64,000 nucleotides of DNA. It comes from Nonomuraea aurantiaca (lineage in GTDB: Bacteria > Actinomycetota > Actinomycetes > Streptosporangiales > Streptosporangiaceae). Shown piece after piece: positions 54,341 to 63,920 of the stretch. Where the stretch lies: the NCBI RefSeq assembly GCF_020215705.1, contig NZ_JAIWNB010000037.1, forward strand, positions 31,059-95,058, given 5' to 3'. The position numbers were made by a program, and so were the translations under genes. The first letter of the stretch is position 1. Each line of letters begins with the position of its first letter. Below the pieces are notes generated by a model. The model was not told the origin of the DNA, ran no database searches, and worked only from the letters and a program-made list of their open reading frames with translations.

Positions 54341-55652
54341 GGCAAACCACCAGTCTTCGAAGAGCGAGGAACCAGAACGCGGATCCGATCACGGTCAAGG
54401 CCAAAGATCCCCAGCCGAAGGCGACTGCCGTGGCGATCGGCTCTTGAGCGATCCGGGCGGCGAGGAGCAGCAGCCCGAGACAGAGGAGTCCCTCAATAGT
54501 GAGAAAGGCCAGCCGCCAACCCGGCTTGCCGAGGGCGAGCGGAAGCACCTTGGACCAAGACACGCCCCCCTTCACGCAAGCTACGGCGAGGAGCAGCAGG
54601 GCGGCGATGCTCGTCTGCGCGTACGACGAGCCGTAGGCCAGTCCGAGCACGGGCCCGGCAAGCGGGATCGCGAGGACGAGCGCGCCCGCCCCTAGGGTCC
54701 CCAACGTCAGACTCGACCGTGTCACGTCGGTCTTGATGCGCCGAGCTTCGCCGGCCGCCGCCGCCTCAGCCAGCCGGGGTTGCAGCATCGAGGCCACGGG
54801 ACTGATCAGGCTCGTGTAGATACGGGCCGGGGCCGAGGCGATCTTGATGATGGTGACAAGCGCGGGGTCGCCGACCACGCCCGCCAGCACGAGGAGACCC
54901 GACTCCGAGGCGGCCGCCACCGAGGTCGCGGTGGACGCTTTGGCGGAGAATCTCACCAGGCCGGTGGGCAAAGCGGCACCCGGAACGGGTGGCCCGTACA
55001 CGCTGTGGACGGACCTCAGGGCCCCCCGGGCGAGCACCACCGCGGTCACCAGCGCACCCGCGGCCTGACCGGCGAGATAGCCGACCGGCCCGCCCGCGAG
55101 CAGACCGCCGAGGGCGAGCAGGCACAGCAGAGCGGCGCACCACAGCCGGACCCGCCCGAGCCGCTGCAACCGTCCGGTGAGAGCGAAGGCGGCACCGGCC
55201 GACCCGGTCGAGGAGGTGGCGCCGGCCGTGACGATGGCGAGGGTGAGCAGCACCGCGAGATCACCGGAAACGCCGCCGATCAGGTACGCGGCCAGCGTGA
55301 GCAGCAACCCGACCCCGCTCGCGCCCGCGCCGATTCCCACGTCCCATCTGAACAGTCGGCCGAACAACGCGGCACCTCCCCCGTCGCGGGACCGCTGGAG
55401 CGGCACGTACCGTTGCGCCGCGTCCTCCAGTCGGGGGTCGCACAACAGGAACCAGACAGACGCCAGCGATTGCGCGGAGATCACCTTTCCGGCTTCCGCC
55501 GCCGAGGTCGTCCGCACCAGCGCGATCGTGCTCAGGACGGACAGGATTCCCTCGCCCTGGCTGCCGACGGCGAGCGAGACGAACGTCCGCAACTGCCGCC
55601 GCGCCGGCATGCGCGCGTGCCGGACCATCGTTTCACGCAAGGATGTCATCAT
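54333..55652 (-). CDS. Polysaccharide flippase (Wzx/MurJ-like)
   Basis: 439 residues, mostly hydrophobic with about twelve membrane segments, beginning after a basic N-terminus (RHARMPARRQLRTFVSLAVGSQGEGIL in part). The MOP-superfamily character shows in the regular helices, FSAKASTATSVAAASESGLL and APARIYTSLISPVASMLQPR. It probably moves lipid-linked repeat units across the membrane. It overlaps the polymerase gene (8 bp) and lies 22 bp from the upstream glycosyltransferase. No sugar specificity is readable. Confidence 0.8.
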   Translation of the reverse strand: MMTSLRETMVRHARMPARRQLRTFVSLAVGSQGEGILSVLSTIALVRTTSAAEAGKVISAQSLASVWFLLCDPRLEDAAQRYVPLQRSRDGGGAALFGRLFRWDVGIGAGASGVGLLLTLAAYLIGGVSGDLAVLLTLAIVTAGATSSTGSAGAAFALTGRLQRLGRVRLWCAALLCLLALGGLLAGGPVGYLAGQAAGALVTAVVLARGALRSVHSVYGPPVPGAALPTGLVRFSAKASTATSVAAASESGLLVLAGVVGDPALVTIIKIASAPARIYTSLISPVASMLQPRLAEAAAAGEARRIKTDVTRSSLTLGTLGAGALVLAIPLAGPVLGLAYGSSYAQTSIAALLLLAVACVKGGVSWSKVLPLALGKPGWRLAFLTIEGLLCLGLLLLAARIAQEPIATAVAFGWGSLALTVIGSAFWFLALRRLVVCHD

Positions 55653-55674
55653 CAGAGGCCGATCTCGTTTCCCG

Positions 55675-56802
55675 TCACCGGTCGGTCCCGGCGGACATGG
55701 CGATGTCCCGGATGAAGCCGGCGAACATGTCGATCATCACGTCGAAGTCGTGGTGTTCCGCGACGTATCGTCGTCCGGCGGCCCCGGTCGACCAGGCGCG
55801 CTCCGGGTCGGCGAGGAGCGAGACGATGCTCTCCGCCCACCCGCGCACGTCTCCCGGCGTCAGCAGCGCACCGGTCTCGGGCCGGATGATCTCTCGGTGC
55901 GCGGGGATGTCGGAGCAGAGCATCGGCAAGCCGCAGGACATCGCTTCCAGGACCGCCCGTGGCTGCCCCTCCGACCATGACGGATGGACGGCGAGTCGCG
56001 CCTGCCCGAACGTGCGGACGACCTCGTCGCGCGGTACGGAGCCACGCAACTCGACATGGTCTCCGACGCCGAGATCGTTGATCAAGCTCTGCAGCCGCGG
56101 ACGCTCGGACCCCTCGCCGAGTACGACCAGCCGTGCGCCGGGGACACGGTCGACGACGTGGGGCCACGCCCGAATCACACTCGCGTGGTTCTTCACGGGC
56201 AGCAGGTTGCCGACCATGACCGCGTGGATGGGACGGAGGCCCGGAGCGGCTGAAGGCGCGAAGAACCGGGTGTCCACTCTGCTCGGAATGTAGGCGACCG
56301 GGCGGCGTGTCCATTGCTCGGCCCGGCGCTTGATCCCCTGACGCACGGCGCGGACGGCGGTGGCTCGGCGTACCGCCGCTCGCGAAACCAGGGCCAGCCC
56401 GGCTCTCTTCACCACGCCGCCGTACGCGGGGCCCGGGTCGAGTACGTCCCCTTGGATCTGCACGATGTGCGGCGTCCGAGTCCGTGTTCGGGAGAGCTCG
56501 ACCGCCACGGCGGCGAGCGGGTCACTGGACAGCAGGACGTCGCAGAACCTGGGCAGGCCGTGGTCGATCGTGTGCCGGGCGGCCCGGAGAAAGGCCGGCC
56601 GTGACAGGTCAGGGACTCGGTACAGGTGGACGGCGCCGAGCTCGGTGAACCCCGGCTCCGCCGCTCCCGAGGGCACGATGACGCTGTAGGGCCCGCCGAG
56701 CCGTTCGGCCAGCGCCCGCGCGGAGCGCAGGTCGCCGTCGTCGGCCCGCAGGTCACGTGTCCAGGGACTCGACACGACCAGAGTGACGGAAACAGGCCTC
56801 AT
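55675..56802 (-). CDS. GT4-family glycosyltransferase
   Basis: 375 residues. GT-B fold: VTLVVSSPWTRDLRADDGDL near the N-terminus; the donor-binding half has HAVMVGNLLPVKNHASVIRA, RLVVLGEGSERPRL, VELRGSVPRDEVVRTFGQ, then SWSEGQPRAVLEAMSCGLP with the E-x7-E motif. It starts four bases inside the preceding glycosyltransferase. It adds one sugar of the repeat unit in the cytosol. Donor unknown. Confidence 0.88.
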   Translation of the reverse strand: MRPVSVTLVVSSPWTRDLRADDGDLRSARALAERLGGPYSVIVPSGAAEPGFTELGAVHLYRVPDLSRPAFLRAARHTIDHGLPRFCDVLLSSDPLAAVAVELSRTRTRTPHIVQIQGDVLDPGPAYGGVVKRAGLALVSRAAVRRATAVRAVRQGIKRRAEQWTRRPVAYIPSRVDTRFFAPSAAPGLRPIHAVMVGNLLPVKNHASVIRAWPHVVDRVPGARLVVLGEGSERPRLQSLINDLGVGDHVELRGSVPRDEVVRTFGQARLAVHPSWSEGQPRAVLEAMSCGLPMLCSDIPAHREIIRPETGALLTPGDVRGWAESIVSLLADPERAWSTGAAGRRYVAEHHDFDVMIDMFAGFIRDIAMSAGTDR

Positions 56803-57941
56803 AGGATGTCCTCCAGCATGCTGGCGACATGCTGCGGGGAGAACCGCTCCCGGGCTCGCTCCCGCATGCGGACTCCGAGAGCCTCGCGCTCAGAGCTCGT
56901 CAGGCGCGCCACCTCAGTGGTCATCCTGATCAACGCGGGCAGGTCCCCGACGTCGCAGAGGAAGGGATAGTCGGGTCCCACCACGTCCGCCGAGCCGCCC
57001 GCCCTGGTCGTCACGAGGGGCAGTGCGGTGCTCATGGCTTCCAGGAGCACGCGCGGAAAGCCTTCCTCGTAGCTGGGCATCAGGAAGCAGTCCGCGGCTC
57101 CGTACAGTGAGGGCAACTGCTGGTTCGGGACTGGCCCCATGATGCGCAGGTCCGCTCGGCCGCGACCCAGTTGCTCCAGGTACGAGCGGTCGGGTCCGTC
57201 GCCCACCACCACCAGCCGGACAGGACGGTCCAGCTCGGCTCGGACGGCGTCGAGATACGGGACGAGCAGCCGCGTTCCCCTCCGGAAGGAGAGGCGGTGC
57301 ACAAAAAGGAGCACGAACTCGGTGTCATCCCAGCCGAGACGGTGGCGGGCCTCCTGCCGCACATCTGGAGGTAGAGGTGCGAACCGATCGCTGTCGATGT
57401 CGTTGTAGAGCAGCCGCATTCGGTGGGCTGGGATCCGCCATCTGGCCCGCATGACCGGAACCATGCTCTCCGGGCCGGTCACGAAGCCGTGCGCGCAGCG
57501 GGCGAGCAGCGTGTTGAACAGGTCGTTCCATCGATGCCGCAGCGTTCTGCGCCTGTTGCCGTCGACCATGTCGGCCGTTCCGCTGCGCCACAGCAAGATG
57601 CGATGCCGGAAGAGCGGATAAGTCAGAATGAGCACGATGAGCAGGAAGCGCGAATAGCGGAGGAAGTACGTGCGGTAACCGGTGCGCGCGCACCAGCGGA
57701 CCGCCGAGAACGCGCGGACCAGACGGGCGACCCGGCTCCGGCCGACCGTCGAGATCACCTTGCGCACGCCGGGCAGTCGCGCGGGTGGCGTGCCCCGCTC
57801 CACCAGCGCGACCACGTCCATTCTCGCGCCGAGAGCGGCGAGAAAAGCCGGGATGTGCGCGAAGTGCTCGGACTCCTCGGAGGACAGGTGCGGGATTACG
57901 TAAACGACTTTCGAGCGGGCCGGGAGCGATTCGGTCCTCAT
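56799..57941 (-). CDS. GT4-family glycosyltransferase
   Basis: 380 residues from the ATG at 57941 (MRTESLPARSKVVYVIPHL). The GT-B donor domain shows FVLLFVHRLSFRRGTRLLV, RLVVVGDGPDRSYLEQLGR, RIMGPVPNQQLPSLYGAADCFLMPS and EEGFPRVLLEAMSTALPLV. The N-terminal half includes two hydrophobic stretches (RYSRFLLIVLILTYPLF) that could dip into the membrane. The stop overlaps the next glycosyltransferase (ATGA). First gene of the four-gene minus-strand transport/assembly operon ending at 53021. Confidence 0.87.
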   Translation of the reverse strand: MRTESLPARSKVVYVIPHLSSEESEHFAHIPAFLAALGARMDVVALVERGTPPARLPGVRKVISTVGRSRVARLVRAFSAVRWCARTGYRTYFLRYSRFLLIVLILTYPLFRHRILLWRSGTADMVDGNRRRTLRHRWNDLFNTLLARCAHGFVTGPESMVPVMRARWRIPAHRMRLLYNDIDSDRFAPLPPDVRQEARHRLGWDDTEFVLLFVHRLSFRRGTRLLVPYLDAVRAELDRPVRLVVVGDGPDRSYLEQLGRGRADLRIMGPVPNQQLPSLYGAADCFLMPSYEEGFPRVLLEAMSTALPLVTTRAGGSADVVGPDYPFLCDVGDLPALIRMTTEVARLTSSEREALGVRMRERARERFSPQHVASMLEDIL

Positions 57942-58147
57942 ATTCACTCGGTCATCGTGACAATCGAGAGCACACTGCCCGGCTATGGCGCTCCGCGCAC
58001 CGCCCGATATTTTGCCGTCATTGCACAAGCGCAAAGCTCGATGGCTCGGGATCTGTCCGAGTCGGGGGATGATTTCGGCTTAACGGAGGTTTCCGGAGGA
58101 TCATCCTGGTTCTCGTTCAGTACGGTGCGTGCTGCCGCTCAAGGCGC

Positions 58148-60499
58148 TCAGCCGCTGGGGGCGAGATGGTAAACGGCGTAGTCACCGGACCGGAACCGGA
58201 GTTCGGCGTAAGCGCCTATCCCGGGACCGGCGCCGATGAGCCCCTCATGGACGAACAACCACCGAACGCCGTAACGGCCGGTCAATTCCTGGATCGACGT
58301 CGGCGATGGCGACCGGAAGACCGCGTCGTTCGTCTTGAGGAGGGCGTCATCCCAGAAGGGCTGGAGTTCCGCGATGAGCCCTGGGCGCCAACGAGCGTAG
58401 TTGCTCGGGGTGAACGCCCAGCCTTCCACGAGGACGCGCCTTTCGGTCAGCGCGCTCACCCAGAACTGCCGGCTGTCGCATGGCTCGGTCGATCCCCAGC
58501 GGCAGTGTTCGTTGGTGGCGATCAGTTCCTCGGGGCGTGAATGCTCGCGCAGCCACCGCCCGGCGGCCAAGGCGCCCTCCGGGATCGCAGACGCCGCCAC
58601 CGTGGACGGGGTGGTCGCATTGCTGTCACGCGGTCCCGCGAATACCGGCGAGACAATCCTCGTCGACCATGCCGCGGGCAATCCCATGGCGGTGACCATG
58701 ACTGTCGCGAGCGTTCCCGCCACGACGGGACGACGTCGTATGACCAGGAAGAAAGCGACGATCGCCATGGCGATGACGACCCCGAGAGCGGCATACGGCC
58801 GGTGAAGAAGGGTCTCGGCCTGGCCGGGTCCCAGGGGGACCGCCATTCCCCACAGCCAACGGACGAGAAAGACGGTGACCATGGCCGCGACGGTCACCAG
58901 CGTGACTGTTCGCCGCGACAGCCGTGCACGCCGGTACGCGACGACGAGCCCGTAGGCGGTCAACACCGCCAGGTACGGATAGCAGGCCCAGAAGAAATGG
59001 AGCTGGCTGCGATGGGGATGGCCGAGCATGAGCATGGCCCCGAGCCCGGCCACGCCGATTCCCAGCATGAGAACGACGGGAGGCCGCAGCAACAGCCGTG
59101 GCCGGGTCAGCAGCCCCAGCACGCCGGCCCACTCAAGGGTCCAGCTCCACAGGTACAAGCCGGCGATGCCCAGAAGTGAGCCGGTGGAGGCCGCGGCGGA
59201 ATCGCGTCCGGTCAGGCCGCCCCAGTTGATCCGGGTAAGGGACAACGGATCGACGCTCATACCAAGCCTCGCCTGGCCGAACAGTACGAGCTGGGCGTAG
59301 GCGATGCACACCATCGTGGCGCCGAGCACGGCGAGTGTGATCAGGCAGAGTTTGCGGCGCCGGGCGAGCTCCACGACGACGACGGCCGCCAGTCCGGCGG
59401 CGAGCAGCGGGAGATAGGTCGCCTTGGCCCCCATCACGGCGGCAAGGAAGATTCCGAGCAACGCCCAGGCCCCCCGGTCGTGGCGGAGCCGGCGGAAGTC
59501 TATGAAGAAGAGCACGATTGGAGCGAAGAGCAACGCACCGAAAGTCTGGGTGGGGCTCAGCCACGACTGCACCGGCTTCAACGTGAACACGCCGACGTCG
59601 ATCCCCTGGTACAGGTTCGGCATAGCCATGAAGATCGTGCCGATGACGGCCAGCAGTCCGCCCGCCCATGAGCTGCTGAGGCACCGTCCGATCATGCCGA
59701 TGACGACGGCGAGGGCGACCATCATCGGCAACATGCCCAGCCGCAGCAGCAGGATGATCGGATCGATGCCGGTGATCCAGCTGGATGCGGCGAAGTGGGC
59801 GTAGACGAACCAGTGGTAGGAGAGCGGCTCGCCGGCCACCATCGGCACGGTCGGTGGCATGTGGTGCCGGAGCTCGCCGATCAGGGCCAGGTGGAACGGC
59901 ACGTCGAGGTAGGAGTTCGCGAGGGCCGGCCAGACGAGCGCGTTTCCCCTGAAGAAGCTGACCGCGCTCCACAGCACCAGATATCCGGCGACGAGCGTCA
60001 GGAAGCATGACCACCAGAGCGGAGCCCGCAACCGGGGCCCGCCTTTCCAGTGCCGGCGCAGCGCCGGCACCCCCACGAAGGCCGTGTACACCGCTGCCGG
60101 CCCGGCCAGCACCAGCAGCGGCACCCCCACCGCCCGCGCCCCGATGTAGGCGAACACCTCCAGCGCATACCCCAGGCAGAGGCCGAGCGCGAGCTCCTCC
60201 ACCAAAGTCCGGCGCCGCCGGTACAACGCCCGCACCAGCAGCACCCCGGGCAACAGCACGGCCAGCACCAGATAGGCGGCGAACACCGCCACATCCCGCA
60301 CGGAGACGCCGTAGAAGCACAACACCCCCACGGCGAACACACCCACGCCCGCCGCCGGCAGGAACCGCCACCATCCGCGCGCTCCGAACCGGCGAGCAGG
60401 GGGCAGATCCGGCTTCACCAGCTCACCGAGCGGTGGTGCGATGCCGTCGAGATGCGTGTTTCCGAACATGTGCAGCAGTCTGGCCGGATGGCTGGCCAT
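58148..60499 (-). CDS. Large polytopic membrane protein, GT-C-like, paralogue B
   Basis: 783 residues from the ATG at 60499; GTG at 60565 and ATG at 60469 are alternatives, none with a strong ribosome binding site. It is clearly related to paralogue A: YGVSVRDVAVF, YLDVPFHLALIGELRHHMPP, GEPLSYHWFVYAHFAASSWI, SPTQTFGALLFAPIV, GHPHRSQLHFFWACYPYLA, and the C-terminal TNEHCRWGSTEPCDSRQFW with VLVEGWAFT. It has the same length as A and lies on the opposite strand. A membrane glycosyltransferase acting on lipid-linked sugars is likely. The region 60500-60675 holds promoters for both this gene and the next. Confidence 0.7.
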   Translation of the reverse strand: MASHPARLLHMFGNTHLDGIAPPLGELVKPDLPPARRFGARGWWRFLPAAGVGVFAVGVLCFYGVSVRDVAVFAAYLVLAVLLPGVLLVRALYRRRRTLVEELALGLCLGYALEVFAYIGARAVGVPLLVLAGPAAVYTAFVGVPALRRHWKGGPRLRAPLWWSCFLTLVAGYLVLWSAVSFFRGNALVWPALANSYLDVPFHLALIGELRHHMPPTVPMVAGEPLSYHWFVYAHFAASSWITGIDPIILLLRLGMLPMMVALAVVIGMIGRCLSSSWAGGLLAVIGTIFMAMPNLYQGIDVGVFTLKPVQSWLSPTQTFGALLFAPIVLFFIDFRRLRHDRGAWALLGIFLAAVMGAKATYLPLLAAGLAAVVVVELARRRKLCLITLAVLGATMVCIAYAQLVLFGQARLGMSVDPLSLTRINWGGLTGRDSAAASTGSLLGIAGLYLWSWTLEWAGVLGLLTRPRLLLRPPVVLMLGIGVAGLGAMLMLGHPHRSQLHFFWACYPYLAVLTAYGLVVAYRRARLSRRTVTLVTVAAMVTVFLVRWLWGMAVPLGPGQAETLLHRPYAALGVVIAMAIVAFFLVIRRRPVVAGTLATVMVTAMGLPAAWSTRIVSPVFAGPRDSNATTPSTVAASAIPEGALAAGRWLREHSRPEELIATNEHCRWGSTEPCDSRQFWVSALTERRVLVEGWAFTPSNYARWRPGLIAELQPFWDDALLKTNDAVFRSPSPTSIQELTGRYGVRWLFVHEGLIGAGPGIGAYAELRFRSGDYAVYHLAPSG

Positions 60500-60675
60500 T
60501 CCCACTGTTGACGGCCATACCCGGCACGGTATTTGCCAGTCCTTTGCGTACCGGTGGCCGGGCACAGGGGTAGAAAAGGGAGGAAACTAACGACAAACAG
60601 TTGTGGCGATGCGACACACTATTGTTGACATTGGGGATCTCGGCTCCTTATCGGCAATCCTGCTACCGTCACGGC

Positions 60676-62259
60676 ATGAGCGATCCGACGAAGTCATCCG
60701 ATTGTGCGTCGACGATTTCACTGTCGCACGAAAATCGTGCGACAGGTGTGAATCAGCCACCAGAATCACGCCGGGGGCCACGCCACCGATTGCTGGGCGG
60801 TCGGTGGGTGAATGCAGTCGCCTGGACAGTCATTGCCATTTCGCCGGCCCTGGTCATGGCGTTTCTCGTGCGACATTACTTCAACGTCGGCTTGCTCGGC
60901 TTCACGCCTTCCTGGTCTGACGAGATCGACTACTGGCACCAGGTTGCGACCTTTCGGGCGGTTGGCTTCGCGGGCGGCTTCTACGGCGTCGACGAGGCGC
61001 AGGCGAAATTGTCCTTCCTGCACTTCGGCTCACATGGCCCCGCGTTTCCGATGCTCATGGCGGGCATCAGTGCGGTCGCGGGTTGGCGTCCCTTCTCCGG
61101 TCCGCTCATCAATATGGGTCTCATGGCAGCGGCAATCTTCGGCTACCTGGCGCTGAGCCGGGCCGGATGGGTGCGAACCGCGCTGACAGGTGCCCTCGTG
61201 CTCACGTTCTGGCCCGTGATGCTGTATCTGTCGAGCACCATGCAGGAAACCGTCCAGCAAGCGCTGGCCATCGTATTGGCTGGTGTGTTCTTCCTGCTCA
61301 TACGCCGCGATCCGCGTGCGAGTCGCACGGTGTTCGCTGCCGGAATCGTCTTGCTCGCGCTGGCCGGCCTGCTCCGCCCCACATGGGCGCTGCTGTTCCT
61401 CCCGCTGTTCTTCCTGCGCGGCACGATGCTCTCGGGCCGGCGACTCGTGTGGGCGGCGCTCAAGGCGGTCCCGGCTGTCGCCGCGGCCTTCGGGCTCTGG
61501 GTAGCCGCATCAACCCCTTTTCCCGGCTTCTTCTCACAGATGACCGAGCTGACCGCGCGCTCACCGTTGGCTGGAACGAAGCTGCTGATCCTGCACATCT
61601 GGACCAATGCCAAAGGTTTCGTCGGGGGTCAATGGCTCGAGCTGGGGTTGCGAGCCGCACTACTGGCGATCGTCGTGTCGGCCGCCGTACTCGTTGTCCG
61701 CCATCTTCGGAGAAGCACTGCCGGCCATCACGAAGACCTGGCCGCCGGTGCGTTCCATCTCCTTAACCTGGTCCCTATGTTGGTCATGGTAGTGGTGGTG
61801 TACGACGTCTCCGATTGGCGCGACTCCCGGGTCCTGGCCCCTCACGTGCTGCTCTCGGCGCTGGTCGCCCTGGCGCGCTCCGAACGCGTCGTCGTCATCA
61901 TCACGCTGGTTGCCAACCTGGCCCTTATCGGCGCCTTCGGGCCTGTTTTCTTCGAGCTCCACCAACAGCATTTCTTGCCCGTGGATCCCAATGCCGCCGC
62001 GCTCGGCCGCTATATCACCTACAAAGGGGAGGCGCCCGCGTGGGAGAACACGCTCATGGTCGACCTGCCCAATTATGATTCAGGACTCCTGAACGTGCCG
62101 GCCGGAGTGGGCCTGACCCTGCGCCTGCGCGGAACCGGCCAGCAGGTTCAGTCGCGCTATCTGCTCGTGACGAAGGAGACCGCGCTGGAGGTCGGCCTGG
62201 ATCGGCTTCGACTCCTTACCTCGACCGCACGGGGCAGCCTGTATTCGCGAGAGAACTGA
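60676..62259 (+). CDS. GT39/ArnT-like membrane glycosyltransferase
   Basis: 527 residues from the ATG at 60676 (MSDPTKSSD). After a hydrophilic N-terminus and a first membrane segment (AVAWTVIAISPALVMAFLV), the first extracytoplasmic loop holds FTPSWSDEIDYWHQVATF, with the acidic pair expected at the catalytic site of GT-C enzymes. About ten more membrane segments follow. The C-terminal tail is soluble. Upstream TTGACA (60625-60630) is a good -35 with TTATCG 17 bases on. It probably transfers a sugar from a polyprenyl-phosphate donor. Confidence 0.8.
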   Translation: MSDPTKSSDCASTISLSHENRATGVNQPPESRRGPRHRLLGGRWVNAVAWTVIAISPALVMAFLVRHYFNVGLLGFTPSWSDEIDYWHQVATFRAVGFAGGFYGVDEAQAKLSFLHFGSHGPAFPMLMAGISAVAGWRPFSGPLINMGLMAAAIFGYLALSRAGWVRTALTGALVLTFWPVMLYLSSTMQETVQQALAIVLAGVFFLLIRRDPRASRTVFAAGIVLLALAGLLRPTWALLFLPLFFLRGTMLSGRRLVWAALKAVPAVAAAFGLWVAASTPFPGFFSQMTELTARSPLAGTKLLILHIWTNAKGFVGGQWLELGLRAALLAIVVSAAVLVVRHLRRSTAGHHEDLAAGAFHLLNLVPMLVMVVVVYDVSDWRDSRVLAPHVLLSALVALARSERVVVIITLVANLALIGAFGPVFFELHQQHFLPVDPNAAALGRYITYKGEAPAWENTLMVDLPNYDSGLLNVPAGVGLTLRLRGTGQQVQSRYLLVTKETALEVGLDRLRLLTSTARGSLYSREN

Positions 62260-62600
62260 TCTCAGAGTGTTGACCTCGGCTGTTCAGGCGGATGTCCGGC
62301 CGCGCTCTGAACAGAAGCAGGGCACATGTGCGGCGGCGCACGTCCCGCACTGGCCACCGAGATCGACGTGGTGGTTCGCGAGTTGGCCCGGACGCGCGGG
62401 CCCGCGTGCCTCGGGCCCGCGCGTCCGCTGGTGTGAGCGGAGGGTCAGCGAGGCTCGTCGGCAGGTGTGCGAATTTCGGCAGATCATGCAGAGGTAGTGA
62501 ATATGGAAAACATTTCGTAACCTCCGTCACGGCGTCAGTGAAACGTCCGGCGGCGGGTTAGCTTCTCCGACGTGACCAGGCCATCACCGAGGAGCCCGCG
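62260..62600. other. Non-coding gap of 341 bp
   Basis: No reading frame here has gene-like features. A short AT-richer stretch at 62490-62525 may carry the promoter of the glycosyltransferase at 62601. I see no repeat, RNA gene or mobile-element end. Confidence 0.5.
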
Positions 62601-63770
62601 ATGACATATGGCGACCGCATCCGTGTCATGGAAATCTTGGCGCGCCTGAACGTCGGCGGTCCTGCCACGCAGATAATCGGGCTGCGCGAGCGGCTGGACG
62701 CCGATGAGTTCGATCACCGGCTTTACACCGGTCACGTTGACGGTGACGAGACGGACCATCTCCACATGCGGCAGGCGGAGATGGGGGTGCACCGCGTTCC
62801 GGGCCTCGGCAGGTCGGTCAAGCCCGGCCACGATGTCAGGGCCCTCGGCTGGTTGATCGGTGCCATGCGGGCGTTTCGCCCACACATTGTCCACACACAT
62901 ACGGCCAAGGCCGGGGCGCTGGGCCGGGCGGCCGCCCGGCTGGCGGGTATCGGCGCGGCCTGCGTGCACGTCTTTCACGGGCATCTCCTGTATGGCTATT
63001 TCTCGCCGGCCAGACACCGTCTCTACGTACATTCGGAACGACTGCTCGCCTCCATCTCGGACCGGCTCGTCACGGTTGGCACGCAGGTGCGGGACGATCT
63101 GCTCGAGGCCGGGATCGGCAGGCTGGAGCAGTACACCGTGATTCCGCCCGGGGTGGGCCTCGGACCGATCCCTGATCGGCTGGAGGCACGCATGGCGCTG
63201 GACCTTCCACTGGATGTGCCTGTCGTCGCGTACGTGGGCCGGCTCACCCAGGTGAAACGACTGGACCGGTTTCTCGCCGTGGCCGACGCCGTGCTTCGCC
63301 ATTCGCCGGAATGCCGGTTCGTCATCTGCGGGGGCGGCGAGCTGGCACCCGAGATCGAGCGGCGAGGCGGGCTCGCTCCTGGCTCATTCCACCTTCTCGG
63401 GTGGAGGAGAGACGTGGAGACGGTCTACGCCTGCGCCGATGTGGTCATGTTGACCTCCGACAACGAGGGGACGCCGATCACGCTCATCGAGGCGGGGATG
63501 GCCGGAGTACCGGTCGTCTCCACCCGGGTGGGAAGCGTCGCGGAGGTCGTCAAGGACGGGCACACGGGCTTGCTGGCCGGCACCGACGTCGCTGAGCTGA
63601 CGGCACACATCCTGAGACTCCTGTCCGACCGAGTCCTCGCACGCCGGATGGGCGAGGCGGCCAGGGAGTGGACGACACAAGCGTTCGGCGTGGAACGACT
63701 CGCCGCGGACACACAGGACCTCTATCGGTCACTGCACACCTCATCCCGGCGTCGGCATATCTCAAGGTGA
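62601..63770 (+). CDS. GT4-family glycosyltransferase
   Basis: 389 residues from an ATG with GGAG eight bases upstream. N-terminal acceptor half: VMEILARLNVGGPATQIIGL, PHIVHTHTAKAGALGRAAAR, HVFHGHLLYGYFS. Donor half: VVAYVGRLTQVKRLDRFLAV, FVICGGGELAPEIERRGG, FHLLGWRRDVETVYACADVV and SDNEGTPITLIEAGMAGVPV (E-x7-E). This is the WbnH/PelF-like group that often starts or extends repeat units. No membrane segment. Confidence 0.9.
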   Translation: MTYGDRIRVMEILARLNVGGPATQIIGLRERLDADEFDHRLYTGHVDGDETDHLHMRQAEMGVHRVPGLGRSVKPGHDVRALGWLIGAMRAFRPHIVHTHTAKAGALGRAAARLAGIGAACVHVFHGHLLYGYFSPARHRLYVHSERLLASISDRLVTVGTQVRDDLLEAGIGRLEQYTVIPPGVGLGPIPDRLEARMALDLPLDVPVVAYVGRLTQVKRLDRFLAVADAVLRHSPECRFVICGGGELAPEIERRGGLAPGSFHLLGWRRDVETVYACADVVMLTSDNEGTPITLIEAGMAGVPVVSTRVGSVAEVVKDGHTGLLAGTDVAELTAHILRLLSDRVLARRMGEAAREWTTQAFGVERLAADTQDLYRSLHTSSRRRHISR

Positions 63771-63819
63771 AACAAGACAGGAAAGTACTCGTTACCGATG
63801 GTGCGGGAGAGCAATGCTA

Positions 63820-63876
63820 GAGACCTGTGGATCGACCGGGAAGGGGTGTACCTTCCCGGTGATCGTTTGAGGTCTC
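63820..63876 (+). ncRNA. Long stem-loop in the leader of the gene at 63921
   Basis: Three nested pairings: ACCGGGAAGG with CCTTCCCGGT (63835-63844 and 63851-63860, loop GGTGTA), GATC with GATC (63830-63833 and 63861-63864), and GAGACCT with AGGTCTC (63820-63826 and 63870-63876). Together they make 21 bp with a bulge and an internal loop. There is no T run. It may be a structured leader of the next gene or the terminator of the glycosyltransferase. It matches no RNA class I know. Confidence 0.45.
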
Positions 63877-63920
63877 ACACGCATGGCCGACGCGCCAACG
63901 TCGGCTGGGAAGGCACACCC

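Noticed and set aside
63820..63876. Known riboswitch class (for example a c-di-AMP type)
   Set aside because: The stem pattern is visible but I could not place any conserved loop sequence of a known class.
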